Of a DNA stretch of 57,132 bases, positions 41,336 to 49,771 are shown one piece after another. Numbering within the stretch: the first letter of the stretch is position 1; each line of letters starts with the position of its first letter. The notes below the pieces were generated by a model. That model saw nothing but the letters and a program-made list of their open reading frames with translations, searched no databases and was not told the origin of the DNA. The stretch is from NCBI GenBank assembly GCA_964411275.1, contig CAYPKG010000012.1, positions 1 to 57,132 of the forward strand, given 5' to 3'. Position numbers and translations under genes: made by a program. The stretch comes from CAYPKG01 sp964411275 (GTDB lineage Bacteria; Bacillota; Clostridia; Christensenellales; CAG-138).

Positions 41336-42424
41336 TTAAAGTATGAACCGCCGACGATTGAGCTTTCGCCCAAGGCTCGTGCGATATTCGCTGTTAAAAA
41401 TAACGGGAATCCCATCAGACTGGACGCGGGCACTTTCCCGCTTCATCATGATGGCTGTCGACTGCGCCTCAAAATTGAGCGCCCCTTGTAAGTTGCCCTT
41501 GTTCTCCTCGCTGATGGCCATGACCATAAGCTTCAAGGCTTGCATGCTGTCCACAGGGAGGATGTCATCTCCGTCCACAAGCGGGACGTTGCGCAACTTG
41601 ACCAGCGCCAGGACTGAGGACACAGTGTCTGAGCCCAACGCTTTTGATATGTTGTACCTGCGGAACTGCGGGATCGTCTGGCGTGGGTGGTACTTAGCCA
41701 GGAAAGAAAAATGCGTTTTATTGGGGTCGACGTTGTTCCCAACCACTGCGTACAATGTTACGTAACCCTTCGTCTCGGGTTTGAGGACTTCTGTAACTTC
41801 ACGATAATGCGCCTCGGACGCCGTGTAGTGGATATTCCAGTAACCACTCAACTGCCCTTCTATGCCGCCATGCCACTTGTGAATCTTGATCTCTTCCCCG
41901 GGGTCCATGCCTGCATTGACTTCATCACCTGTACCAGAGCCGGCGAACCCACGTACTTTTATTGTCTTACCAACGTCCTGCGCAGCAGTGGAGAAAGCAA
42001 TTAGCTGCATGCCTTGCTTGCTTCGATCTACGCAAGTTCCATCCAGCGCTGTGTACATGAACGGGACATCAAACTGTGTGGGAAACTCCCCAACATCTAC
42101 CATATCCCTGAAGCCGCTTCCACTCCCCTCCCGAAAGTCAAGATCACCGATTCCAGAACTTAGGAACTGGTAGGCCGTCCCAAAGATTTTCGCAGGAGTT
42201 CCATCGATCGTAGCGTGTAAAAGCTTCTCTACATTGTAGGGGAGCGTGAACGTGTGGCGGTCCGTGGCAATGCGGATTGTCGCCCGCATACACTCGAAGT
42301 CCGCCTTATCCGTCAAGCGCTCAATCGCCTCATTGATTCGGGCGTCAACCGTATCAAGGTTGCAGCTTCCGTTATCTACGAAGCGCTTCAGTTGCTCTCT
42401 GGCTTGGCTCAGGGTGTATAACAT
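41336..42424 (-). CDS. Putative head-tail adaptor/neck protein
   Basis: A 362-residue beta-rich protein with a helical N-terminus (LYTLSQAREQLKRFVDNG and VDARINEAIERLTDKADF), the pattern of gp11-like adaptor proteins that bind the portal ring. A repetitive beta region follows. It overlaps the preceding nozzle gene (42424) by one nucleotide. In podoviruses the adaptor and nozzle genes are adjacent, so I infer that role; a minor tail protein is the alternative. Confidence 0.55.
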   Translation of the reverse strand: MLYTLSQAREQLKRFVDNGSCNLDTVDARINEAIERLTDKADFECMRATIRIATDRHTFTLPYNVEKLLHATIDGTPAKIFGTAYQFLSSGIGDLDFREGSGSGFRDMVDVGEFPTQFDVPFMYTALDGTCVDRSKQGMQLIAFSTAAQDVGKTIKVRGFAGSGTGDEVNAGMDPGEEIKIHKWHGGIEGQLSGYWNIHYTASEAHYREVTEVLKPETKGYVTLYAVVGNNVDPNKTHFSFLAKYHPRQTIPQFRRYNISKALGSDTVSSVLALVKLRNVPLVDGDDILPVDSMQALKLMVMAISEENKGNLQGALNFEAQSTAIMMKRESARVQSDGIPVIFNSEYRTSLGRKLNRRRFIL

Positions 42425-44187
42425 TAGGGGGCCTCCGGGAATTGGTAGTCGTAATCAGTCAGTTCTTGCCCGGCCATTGGTGACGGTTCAATGACCGCTC
42501 CTTCTTGGTCGCAGGGGTCTGGGTTCTGTTCCCCGACAGGTTCTACGGATGCTCGAAGCCTGTCTATAGTCGCTCGCCCAGTCCACTCTACCGCCAGCTG
42601 AAAGCCTTGGCCCAGGTAAAGGGGTTCTTGAGTAATAGGATTGCAATTTTCGGCACTAAAGTCAATGTTAAAACGCAGCCGCGTACAGGGTTGCGCTCGT
42701 CCGCCGGGCGGTATTGTCACTGTGCGGGTGTCTCCGAGCTTCTTCCATAGCGGGTAGGCGTGTGGTCTGTAGTAGATAGTGACCTCTGTGGTTGTAGCCA
42801 CCTCGGACAACCAGAGTTCCACGTAGTTCAAGCGCTTTGTAGTTACCACGTCCCCAAACATCATGGACTTAGTTTCAATGCGGGATTTGATTGGCGTATC
42901 GCTCGGATCTAGCACTGCGTCCAGATCGAGGCGGTACAGCTTATTCGTACTAGATATGGCAAGCACCTCCGTCTCGTAGTCCCGTAGCGCATGTGTGATC
43001 TGGTTAACTTGAAACCCCGTCCACAGCCCATCGTAAACTCCGGCTGCTGAAACCCCGTTGTAATAAGAAGCGCCTACGTCCCAGGAAATCAGGCCCCCGA
43101 AGCTCCCGTCCATAGCTGTATGCCCGCCACAGGTACATAGGAATCGATTATCCCACAGTGCCGAGGATACGTTAGGCAGCCAGGGCGTGTCGTTCTCGAG
43201 GAACGGGGTGACCTCCTGTGAGAGCGGCGTGTTGGACAACGTTCCGGAAGACCCTGCGGACTGGGACACCGAGTAGCGCAGCGCACGTATCCCGTCCAGT
43301 CCGCGGTACAACAAATCGTCATTAACGGCCAGGATGCTACGGGGACTCCGGCACCCAGGGCCGAAGAATAGAACGTTGGACAAGACCTGGTCTTTCCACT
43401 GAGTCCTAGAGATCGAAAAGTCAAATGCACATACACCATTTCGAGCGAACGCGACAACACTCCCCAGCCCGGTCCCGGTCTGAGCGTTTCTAAGGACACC
43501 AAGCCCACCAATATTCCCCATCTCCAGTGGCATCGCGTGTGCGCCACCCTCGGATAGGTACGAGGTCTCAGTGAACCGCAGCACACTTTCAGGCTCGTCG
43601 GGCAACATGATGTCACCGCTCTCGAGGTATTGCTTCCCGGAAACCGAAGTGTTCTGGACAAACTTAGGCACCATGTGTATCCTGCCGTGGGCGAAGAGGC
43701 CAATGGTTCCCGGAGGGATCGAGGGCGTGCGGATAGTTATGCCAAACTGCTCGTCTTCAAACTCGGTAGGTTCTAGCACGCTGGGCGTTCCTCCCGACTC
43801 CTTCAGCACGATAGGCTCGCCCTCGCCATCCTGGACAACCATGAACCGGTCTGCCTGTGTAAAGAAGCAGTTGCCAAAAGACGTATCAAAGTCCGCGTGC
43901 TTAGTGAGCACCATCGTGCCAATAGCAAACGTGTATACCGAAGCATCGATTACCAGAACCAACCAGTCTGACCGCTCCAGACTCCACCGAGCCATGCCAC
44001 GGAACACGCCTGCAGGAAGGCGGTCACCTTCGAGAGCTACCCAAGCCGGGCGTGTCCGAGCTTTCCCCCCTCGGAAACTGACGTTGATGGCTCGGGCACA
44101 CTGGGACTCAGGCAACAGCATTGGGTTACGCGTAGCGTTAATCCCGCGACTGAGCTCTATGAATCCATCAAATTGTTCACCGGGCAT
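42424..44187 (-). CDS. Putative tail nozzle/stabilisation protein (beta-propeller-like)
   Basis: A 587-residue, beta-rich protein. The start (FIELSRGINATRNPMLLPESQCARAINVSFRGGKARTRP) is typical of phage tail-nozzle and stabilisation proteins of the T7 gp12 and P22 gp10 type. Several W- and G-rich beta repeats (ARWSLERSDWLVLVIDASVYTF; SSALWDNRFLCTCGG) suggest propeller blades. It forms the distal tube of the short tail and couples to the adaptor encoded next. AAGGAG lies about 8 nt before the ATG. Confidence 0.65.
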   Translation of the reverse strand: MPGEQFDGFIELSRGINATRNPMLLPESQCARAINVSFRGGKARTRPAWVALEGDRLPAGVFRGMARWSLERSDWLVLVIDASVYTFAIGTMVLTKHADFDTSFGNCFFTQADRFMVVQDGEGEPIVLKESGGTPSVLEPTEFEDEQFGITIRTPSIPPGTIGLFAHGRIHMVPKFVQNTSVSGKQYLESGDIMLPDEPESVLRFTETSYLSEGGAHAMPLEMGNIGGLGVLRNAQTGTGLGSVVAFARNGVCAFDFSISRTQWKDQVLSNVLFFGPGCRSPRSILAVNDDLLYRGLDGIRALRYSVSQSAGSSGTLSNTPLSQEVTPFLENDTPWLPNVSSALWDNRFLCTCGGHTAMDGSFGGLISWDVGASYYNGVSAAGVYDGLWTGFQVNQITHALRDYETEVLAISSTNKLYRLDLDAVLDPSDTPIKSRIETKSMMFGDVVTTKRLNYVELWLSEVATTTEVTIYYRPHAYPLWKKLGDTRTVTIPPGGRAQPCTRLRFNIDFSAENCNPITQEPLYLGQGFQLAVEWTGRATIDRLRASVEPVGEQNPDPCDQEGAVIEPSPMAGQELTDYDYQFPEAP

Positions 44188-44197
44188 ACTTGTCTCC

Positions 44198-44809
44198 TTA
44201 GTATTTTATGCAGCACAGTAAGGCCACGTTCTTGGGCCGGGTTTCCGTACTACCTGTGTCCTCACTATACTGTCTTTTAAGACTCGTGGGGCGAATCATC
44301 GCAAGAATGTCTGCGAAAGCCGTCGACCCCGCCTGTGCGCCATAGCCTGCTGCCTCATCGCCTGACTTAATAACAGGGAGCCTGTGCCTGTGGGACTTCA
44401 CGGCATCTTCCTGAACATCGCCAAGCGTCCTCGGGCCACTTTGGTCCCAGGCACGGAGGAACAAGTCTCGGAAATCCGGGACGTTGAATGTAGTCGTACC
44501 GTCCCCTGCACCGCAGGTTGTCCCAATCTCAGCGAACAGGTTCTTGTACGTGGTTCGGGATACCTCCTGCCCGTTGCAGGCTAACCAGCCAGCGGGGGCC
44601 GTGGAGCGAAAGAACATATTAACAGTCCCCACGGGAGCGACCTCTCCTAGAGTTGTCAACACACTCATCAACTTATCGTAGAGCGATTCCCCAACCTCAT
44701 CCAACGAAGTGGCGAGCGTCTCGAGTTTGGAATCGGCCAAAGCTAACGCACTTGCCTCAGCGAAGCGTTGTGCCAACATAGCCTGCGTTGTATGTGGTAA
44801 GTTTGCCAT
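44198..44809 (-). CDS. Cytoplasmic tail-collar domain fibre protein
   Basis: A 203-residue protein. The first 55 residues are helical. A phage tail-collar domain follows (VGTVNMFFRSTAPAGWLACNGQEVSRTTYKNLFAEIGTT, then TTFNVPDFRDLFLRAWD) and the chain ends SHRHRLPVIKS ... TRPKNVALLCCIKY, as in many fibre tips. It has no signal peptide, in contrast to the second collar protein at 45884. It probably trimerises at the tail and contacts the host surface. Confidence 0.8.
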   Translation of the reverse strand: MANLPHTTQAMLAQRFAEASALALADSKLETLATSLDEVGESLYDKLMSVLTTLGEVAPVGTVNMFFRSTAPAGWLACNGQEVSRTTYKNLFAEIGTTCGAGDGTTTFNVPDFRDLFLRAWDQSGPRTLGDVQEDAVKSHRHRLPVIKSGDEAAGYGAQAGSTAFADILAMIRPTSLKRQYSEDTGSTETRPKNVALLCCIKY

Positions 44810-44815
44810 AGCCTT

Positions 44816-45121
44816 TTAAGTTACCAGGTGTGCGTAGCTTACTTGGACGTCGTCGTTAGAAAGCGCGTTGTGGAAGGAGATTACCCCCGTACCCGCGTGT
44901 ACGTCGTAATGAGCACCCAGTTCCTGCAACAACCCGTTCACAAATACCTTGATCTCTACCCCGACTAAGGGGGTGTGCGGGAGCTGAAGTTCTGTGCCCG
45001 TGAGCTTTTTAGAGTACACAGCGAGCGTGGCCTGCTCCCCAGACAGACTCAAGAAGTTCTGGGTGAGGGATACAGGCACAGGTTCTGGGCAAGAACGGTT
45101 ATAGAAATTAGGGGCGCTCAT
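44816..45121 (-). CDS. Small beta-rich tail-associated protein
   Basis: A 101-residue protein with alternating hydrophobic strands (VEIKVFVNGLLQELGAHYDVHAGTGVISFHNALSNDDVQVSY). The VNGLLQE...YDV...TGVISF pattern recurs in short phage fibre and head-decoration domains. Its start overlaps the preceding gene's stop, and the collar fibre gene follows 6 nt later, so a tail-fibre accessory role is likely. It has no signal peptide. Confidence 0.6.
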   Translation of the reverse strand: MSAPNFYNRSCPEPVPVSLTQNFLSLSGEQATLAVYSKKLTGTELQLPHTPLVGVEIKVFVNGLLQELGAHYDVHAGTGVISFHNALSNDDVQVSYAHLVT

Positions 45122-45873
45122 TAGTGTGTCTCCTTAATAGGGGTTTCAACCACGGGGTCGACTATTGGCTCCTCCACGGCGGCGTCTTTGGGCCAGACTA
45201 TGTCCGCCTCCCAGTGAGGGGAGAGGGCAGCCAGGCGTCTATCTAACGCGAGGAGTTTAACAGCCATCACTACAGCTGTATCCGGGTCCGACTTAACTAA
45301 ATCCTCCAACCCCTTGGCCACGGCCAGTACACTACGGTCAGGGGCTTTACGCACCACGCGTTCCCCGCCTTCGATTAAGCCTTTACCACTTTCCCCAGAG
45401 CCTGCAGGGACTTCGTTAGTCGTTACCTGGGTTGACTCCAGGGCTAAGACAAGTTGCACGTACTCCTCTTCGAGTTGAAGCCGCTCGGGAGACTTCTCAG
45501 CCTGCTTCTGTGCGGCCTCTAAGTCAAGCTGGGCTTGGATCTCTTCAGGAGTCCTGGCACGCCACGTCTTCTTCCCACCCGAAGTTACCACAGCACGCTT
45601 ATTGTAATCTAAAGCTAGAAGGCTAAGCGACGGTAAGTCCTTATTCAAATCTGGTTTAGGTATCTCCTGACTCGTCCATTCCGTCAGTTCAGCTACATCC
45701 CCCCGTTCGTCTAGCACCCACTCAAAGGTGGTGTAGGGTTCGTAGGCCTGGATGTATCCATGCACCCGCACTTCTAGGGGGCTCCCCATTGGCGATGGCG
45801 GGAGCGGAGCCCCGGATAATGTGACACAGCACCCGATAATCAAGCCAGGCAAGTAGAAAAGTTTGTTAGTCAT
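45121..45873 (-). CDS. Exported protein or lipoprotein in the tail-gene cluster
   Basis: A 250-residue protein with an N-terminal signal sequence (MTNKLFYLPGLIIGCCVTLSGA). IIGC fits a lipobox with C15, so it may be a lipoprotein; otherwise cleavage would follow SGA. The mature part has a short beta region, then a coiled coil (EEIQAQLDLEAAQKQAEKSPERLQLEEEYVQLVLAL) and a Pro/Glu-rich end (VEEPIVDPVVETPIKE). AAGGAG lies 6 nt before the ATG. I do not recognise a family. Export in a gene sited among virion genes is unusual. Confidence 0.6.
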   Translation of the reverse strand: MTNKLFYLPGLIIGCCVTLSGAPLPPSPMGSPLEVRVHGYIQAYEPYTTFEWVLDERGDVAELTEWTSQEIPKPDLNKDLPSLSLLALDYNKRAVVTSGGKKTWRARTPEEIQAQLDLEAAQKQAEKSPERLQLEEEYVQLVLALESTQVTTNEVPAGSGESGKGLIEGGERVVRKAPDRSVLAVAKGLEDLVKSDPDTAVVMAVKLLALDRRLAALSPHWEADIVWPKDAAVEEPIVDPVVETPIKETH

Positions 45874-45883
45874 GGTTGGCTCC

Positions 45884-47056
45884 TTATGGTTTGAGTACAG
45901 TAGTTATACGGAGGTTACTACCTACACGGAAACCGTGTACAGTAACTCGATAATACATGCCTGCGGGCACATCGAACGTTATGCAGTAGAACGTGTCACC
46001 ATCGGCACGAGGATCGGCGTTCTGAAGCTTCGTGTAGGCTATCGAAGCCAGGCTGTTGATAGAAGGCCCTACGTACCCAGCCAGAATCGGGGTACGCCCA
46101 GAGTATATGTCACCGTCCGAGTAGTACGCGGTTATTGTTTGGTTTGTGGTACTTGGGGATCTAATCCCTGTATCGCCGTTGGAAGCAGAGATCAAGCGAG
46201 CTTGGAGCCAACGAGGACTACCGAGTGTTGCTGGAGGGTGCGTCACTAACAGCGTGCCCATGTTGTTTGTAAAAGCATAGTCGGTGCCTTCAGAAGCAAC
46301 AACCGAAGACACGAAATATTTTGTGTCGTCCCTAGCCTTGATGATCCAGTTAACGTACGTGTTAGGCAGTCGCACCACATCAGCATCATTCGTAGTTGCC
46401 CTAGCTAGGCCTTGAAAGCTACCAACGCCCTCCGGGACACCCCCTAGGCCTGAACTTATGCGGTTGGTCGTGTCAAACAAACCCCGGTCTCCTTCCACTC
46501 CGACCAGAGCCACTCCACGGTAGTCTGGGACATTAAACCTCTCCGAGGCGTCCGGGCTATACTTCCACCCTATGGCCCCAAAGAGATCGCTGTACTCATT
46601 CGTAGATAGTGAAGCGCCGTCACAAAGTAGCCAGCCTTCAGGAATCTCAGAGGCAGGCCATGCAACAACCGTCCCCGGGTCCATGACCGTAGCTCCAGAC
46701 ACGCCGTTAGAGCCAGAGCCACCGCCCCCGCCCGTGTTGAAGTAAATCACGTAGTCATTGCCGCTTTTCTGGACCGCCCCGCCTGGCGTCGTCTGCCCGG
46801 AGCTCCTTATGGTGATCGGCCATTCAGCTTCGATAGCCCCTATGCGGTTACCTAAGTTTTCAGTTTCGTCGATCCCGCTCGCTATAGCCGTATCAATGGC
46901 CTCAAGCACCGGTTGGAGGTTTGTGTCTTCGCTGAACGCGACAGGAGCTGTAAGCTCCACCTGCGTAGTCTTGATGGCCCGCCCCAAGGGGCCAGACTGC
47001 GCGTTCGCAAACAAGCAAGACGCGAGAAGCACTGAAACTAAGATTCTTTTGAACAT
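45884..47056 (-). CDS. Exported protein with tail-collar domain
   Basis: A 390-residue protein starting at the ATG at 47056 (AAAGGAG about 6 nt upstream). It has a signal peptide (MFKRILVSVLLASCLFANA; cleavage after ANA at 19, or a lipoprotein at C14 by LASC). After a spacer and a GGGGGSGSNG linker, a collar domain is clear (PGTVVAWPASEIPEGWLLCDGASLSTNEYSDLFGAIG, then RFNVPDYRGVALVGVEGDRG). The C-terminal 150 residues are beta-rich and of unknown fold. A tail-fibre domain behind a Sec signal is remarkable, since virions assemble in the cytoplasm. It may be displayed on the infected cell. Confidence 0.72.
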   Translation of the reverse strand: MFKRILVSVLLASCLFANAQSGPLGRAIKTTQVELTAPVAFSEDTNLQPVLEAIDTAIASGIDETENLGNRIGAIEAEWPITIRSSGQTTPGGAVQKSGNDYVIYFNTGGGGGSGSNGVSGATVMDPGTVVAWPASEIPEGWLLCDGASLSTNEYSDLFGAIGWKYSPDASERFNVPDYRGVALVGVEGDRGLFDTTNRISSGLGGVPEGVGSFQGLARATTNDADVVRLPNTYVNWIIKARDDTKYFVSSVVASEGTDYAFTNNMGTLLVTHPPATLGSPRWLQARLISASNGDTGIRSPSTTNQTITAYYSDGDIYSGRTPILAGYVGPSINSLASIAYTKLQNADPRADGDTFYCITFDVPAGMYYRVTVHGFRVGSNLRITTVLKP

Positions 47057-47078
47057 ATCGATCTCCTTTAAGAGAGCG

Positions 47079-47126
47079 CTTCCGGCTTGGTGGGACACGG
47101 AGACACCAACCCTGCCGAGCCGGAAG
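47079..47126 (-). promoter_or_regulatory. Large intergenic hairpin
   Basis: A 9-bp perfect stem (47079-47087 with 47118-47126) with a nested 6-bp inner stem (47087-47092 with 47104-47109). It lies between two exported-protein genes, 22 nt before the 47056 start. No T tract follows. It may slow transcription or stabilise mRNA ends. Confidence 0.55.
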
Positions 47127-47139
47127 GCTCAGAGTGAAA

Positions 47140-47463
47140 TTAGGGCTTCTTTTCGTACGCCTGCACGAGGTAGTCGGTGCCACCAATCGTTATGGTGACC
47201 CACTTGGGTGCGGCACCAGAAACGAGCGCTGGAGCGTTCGTGGCAGCGGCCAGCGTATTGGTCCCGGCAGCCGTGAGCGTAGTGGTGCTAAGAACTAGGG
47301 TACCCCCGATGGTGGCATCGCCAGCAACGCGCAGTTCTTTGATCTGGTTGTTATTGTCGCGCCCTACCTGAATGTCGTTGATGGCCTTCATAGCCTGCGC
47401 GTCAACCTCAGCGTGTGCTAACATGGAAGTGAGCAACAGCGCGGTAATAAGGAATTTCTTCAT
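47140..47463 (-). CDS. Small exported protein
   Basis: A 107-residue protein from the ATG at 47463 (AAAGG about 9 nt upstream). It carries a textbook Sec signal peptide (MKKFLITALLLTSMLAHA, cleavage after residue 18). The mature part has a short helix and then beta repeats (ATIGGTLVLSTTTLTAAGTNTL), ending in WVTITIGGTDYLVQAYEKK. Thr/Gly/Asn-rich repeats suggest an extracellular beta structure. No known family. It is the second of four consecutive exported products. Confidence 0.68.
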   Translation of the reverse strand: MKKFLITALLLTSMLAHAEVDAQAMKAINDIQVGRDNNNQIKELRVAGDATIGGTLVLSTTTLTAAGTNTLAAATNAPALVSGAAPKWVTITIGGTDYLVQAYEKKP

Positions 47464-47491
47464 GCTTGAATACCTTTCGTAAAAGTAAAAG

Positions 47492-47508
47492 ACCGGGAGC
47501 ACTCCGGT
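47492..47508 (-). terminator. Weak hairpin/terminator between exported genes
   Basis: A 5-bp stem (ACCGG / CCGGT) with a seven-base loop. In the minus direction it is followed by CTTTTACTTTT, so partial termination is possible before the 107-residue gene. Confidence 0.4.
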
Positions 47509-47529
47509 TAGAAGTGTCCCGGCGGTAGG

Positions 47530-47865
47530 TTAGGGAACCAGGACGCCCGCCTTAACAACCACGTAGGCGTTAGTGGGGCTGACTGCGACTCCATCCTTCA
47601 TAGTCGTGATGAACACAAGGTTCGTGCCTCGGATGGTGAGAAACCCTGTCGTGGGAGCATCCGCGTCAGTGTCTGTAAGTCTTACAGCCCCGCCCAGATA
47701 CAACTGATCCACAACAGTGGCACCCTCCCCCATGGTGGTCTGTGTGTAGACTATGCCCGCCTTGTTCGTAAGCGTGACCGTGTCTGCCATCAGGGACATC
47801 CCAAAGACAAACGTGACCACAAGGGCCGCTCCCGCAACAAACAGTTTCATCTTGTTCTTGTTCAT
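47530..47865 (-). CDS. Small exported protein next to the capsid gene
   Basis: A 111-residue protein; the ATG at 47865 fits the AAGGA site (9 nt) better than the ATG at 47871 (3 nt). The signal peptide (KMKLFVAGAALVVTFVFGMSLMA) is cleaved after about residue 27. The mature part is beta-rich (TVTLTNKAGIVYTQTTMGEG; GFLTIRGTNLVFITTMKDG). Size and position directly after the capsid gene would suggest a head-decoration protein, but the signal peptide argues for export. Function unknown. Confidence 0.62.
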   Translation of the reverse strand: MNKNKMKLFVAGAALVVTFVFGMSLMADTVTLTNKAGIVYTQTTMGEGATVVDQLYLGGAVRLTDTDADAPTTGFLTIRGTNLVFITTMKDGVAVSPTNAYVVVKAGVLVP

Positions 47866-47890
47866 GTTCATATTCCTTTACATTGTGACG

Positions 47891-47918
47891 GCACCCCGGG
47901 AAATTACGCCCGGGGTGC
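47891..47918 (-). promoter_or_regulatory. Perfect 10-bp hairpin after capsid gene
   Basis: A GC-rich 10-bp perfect stem with an eight-base loop, 8 nt past the capsid stop codon. No T tract follows. It may be an mRNA-stabilising or attenuation element that sets the capsid level above the downstream genes. Confidence 0.6.
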
Positions 47919-47925
47919 CTGGACG

Positions 47926-49515
47926 TTAGGCCGTGACCGTGGTTGCCGTGGTGAAGTCCGTATAGGCAGAAGGTTCGTTGGTCGCCCCCTCTTTCCACCC
48001 GAGCACATACTGCGGAGCCAGGGCATCTGAAAGGATGTACCCAGTGAACGAGTCCGCATTGGCCTTCTTGACCGTGACCGCATCTCCCACGCCCGCCGCA
48101 AGCAACGAAGACAGGTTGACCGTGACACGGTTGAGCGTGCCATCAAAGTCCCCGGCCACCGCGTCGGAGGCAAGAGCGACCGCGCCAGCACCCGTGTCAT
48201 CCCGGACCTCAACCGCACACCCTGTGCTCAGAGCATGGGCGCAACGCCGATAGGCGAACACCGTGCAATCAAGGGCATGCATCAAGGGCTTCGGAAAGAT
48301 CTGGAATCTTCCGTAGAAGTATCCGGATTCCCCGAGGATGTTGGTGCTGTTGTCACGAATGTTGATCCACTGCCAGTCGCCCGTGAGACCAGGGGCCGGA
48401 CCGAAAACGGTTCCGGAGCCAAGGCTGTCAATGGAGGGCACAAACAGGTTCTGGAAAACGTCATTGAGGAAGATGACCCCAATGCCGATTTCCGCCCGAT
48501 AATACTCCGGGTTCGCAACGGGCTCATTCCCGATGGTGACAGCATTTCCCGCCTTCATTGGGCTAACCCGGGTGGCAACAATTTTGCCATCAGCGGTCAC
48601 CTCTTTCACACGGAAACGCATCTGCCGGGCATCGTGCATCAGGGCAAACCCCCGGTACTCCTTGAGGGCCATATTGTACCCATCAATCAGTTTTTCCGGG
48701 TGGGCCTGGCGCCAATCCTCACGGAGCGCGGGGTCACTCTTGATGTACCGTTCAAAGTCCATCATATCAAGCATCAAGCCGAAAATCGGCATGCCGCCTG
48801 AATTGCTCACGGCGGTCTCACCCGCCCGCTCCGCCAAATTCGTCCGCAGATAATCGAGGAAGTCCCAGTTGAGCGTGGAAATATCCAGATCAGCACTGAA
48901 GGTGATGTAGGGCTTTTGCACCCCATCGACGTCCGCAACGGTATCAAAGGGGTCATAAGAGAACCGGTAACGGGCATCACCCTCGAAATCCAGGGCACCA
49001 GTCGCCATGACCATGCCGCGATTGGCGTTCATGGCCTGATAGACATACATCTCCCGATTCCAGTTCTCCAGCATGGAAATGCCGAAGTCCACCCCCGTGC
49101 GAACCACAAGCTCAAGCTGCTGCTTGGCGTGATCCACGAACTTCAGGTCAGAGAGACAAATGGGCTCCGACTGCCACTCGTCCTGATACCCGGAAAACAG
49201 GATTGTCTTCCAAGCATAGGAATACGTGTGCGGATTACCGGGAGCACAATTGTCGAAACCGATTTCGTTGTCACTGGGCTTCCGGGAAAGTCCGACATTT
49301 TTCCAATGGGCGAGTCCTTCCGCAACCGGAAGGCCCCCAAGGAAGACATTGGTCTTCTGCTCAAGGCCGTTGAATAGTTGGTAAGCGCCGCGGGGGATAC
49401 GATCGTGCCAAATATTTGGCTGCTTGGTCACACGCGCCTGAATAAACTCCGAAAAGTGCTCAGCCACTGTGAGAAACTTTTGGTTGTAGAATTCCAAACC
49501 TTGCTGAATAGCCAT
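47926..49515 (-). CDS. Major capsid protein
   Basis: A 529-residue protein starting at the ATG at 49515 (AAAGGA about 8 nt upstream, MAIQQGLEFYNQKF). The N-terminal half carries the usual helix and spine pattern of HK97-fold capsids of podoviruses (YNQKFLTVAEHFSEFIQARVTK; VFLGGLPVAEGLAHW; LNWDFLDYLRTNLAERAG). The C-terminal 110 residues look like an added beta domain (GCAVEVRDDTGAGAVAL ... AVTVKKANADSF). It directly follows a strong terminator and a promoter, and comes after portal and scaffold, as expected for the most abundant virion protein. Confidence 0.82.
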   Translation of the reverse strand: MAIQQGLEFYNQKFLTVAEHFSEFIQARVTKQPNIWHDRIPRGAYQLFNGLEQKTNVFLGGLPVAEGLAHWKNVGLSRKPSDNEIGFDNCAPGNPHTYSYAWKTILFSGYQDEWQSEPICLSDLKFVDHAKQQLELVVRTGVDFGISMLENWNREMYVYQAMNANRGMVMATGALDFEGDARYRFSYDPFDTVADVDGVQKPYITFSADLDISTLNWDFLDYLRTNLAERAGETAVSNSGGMPIFGLMLDMMDFERYIKSDPALREDWRQAHPEKLIDGYNMALKEYRGFALMHDARQMRFRVKEVTADGKIVATRVSPMKAGNAVTIGNEPVANPEYYRAEIGIGVIFLNDVFQNLFVPSIDSLGSGTVFGPAPGLTGDWQWINIRDNSTNILGESGYFYGRFQIFPKPLMHALDCTVFAYRRCAHALSTGCAVEVRDDTGAGAVALASDAVAGDFDGTLNRVTVNLSSLLAAGVGDAVTVKKANADSFTGYILSDALAPQYVLGWKEGATNEPSAYTDFTTATTVTA

Positions 49516-49556
49516 GGTTGGGGTCCTTTCTAATGAGAGGTTAAACATTACTTTCG

Positions 49557-49574
49557 AAAGACCATGCGGTCTTT
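49557..49574 (-). promoter_or_regulatory. Leader hairpin of capsid mRNA
   Basis: A 7-bp perfect stem (AAAGACC / GGTCTTT) with a four-base loop in the 160-nt leader of the capsid gene. It may protect the 5' end or set translation. Confidence 0.5.
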
Positions 49575-49678
49575 TGTGGGTTTGTGTCTGACGAGGCAGA
49601 TCAGGCTTGCATATCCTCTACCATAACCAAGGTTTGTGGCCACCTGGAGCCGTGGGTACTTATCTCCAGCTATCCGGG

Positions 49679-49707
49679 AGCCTAGCAAAACAAACTTCCC
49701 ATGTCAA
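49679..49707 (-). promoter_or_regulatory. Promoter for the capsid gene
   Basis: On the minus strand TTGACA is followed at exactly 17 nt by TAGGCT (first two and last bases match the -10 consensus). It lies just after the scaffold terminator and about 165 nt before the capsid start. The window 49516-49771 holds only this promoter, the leader hairpin and the terminator. Confidence 0.6.
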
Positions 49708-49718
49708 CATAAAATAAT

Positions 49719-49751
49719 AAAAAAAAATGCCCGGGGGGTCCGGGCATTTTT
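49719..49751 (-). terminator. Bidirectional terminator after scaffold gene
   Basis: An 8-bp stem (49727-49734 with 49740-49747), a five-base loop and eight T on the minus strand, plus five T on the plus strand. It ends the portal-scaffold unit just before the capsid promoter. Confidence 0.88.
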
Positions 49752-49771
49752 GGGGTCAGCTTTCCCTGGTT

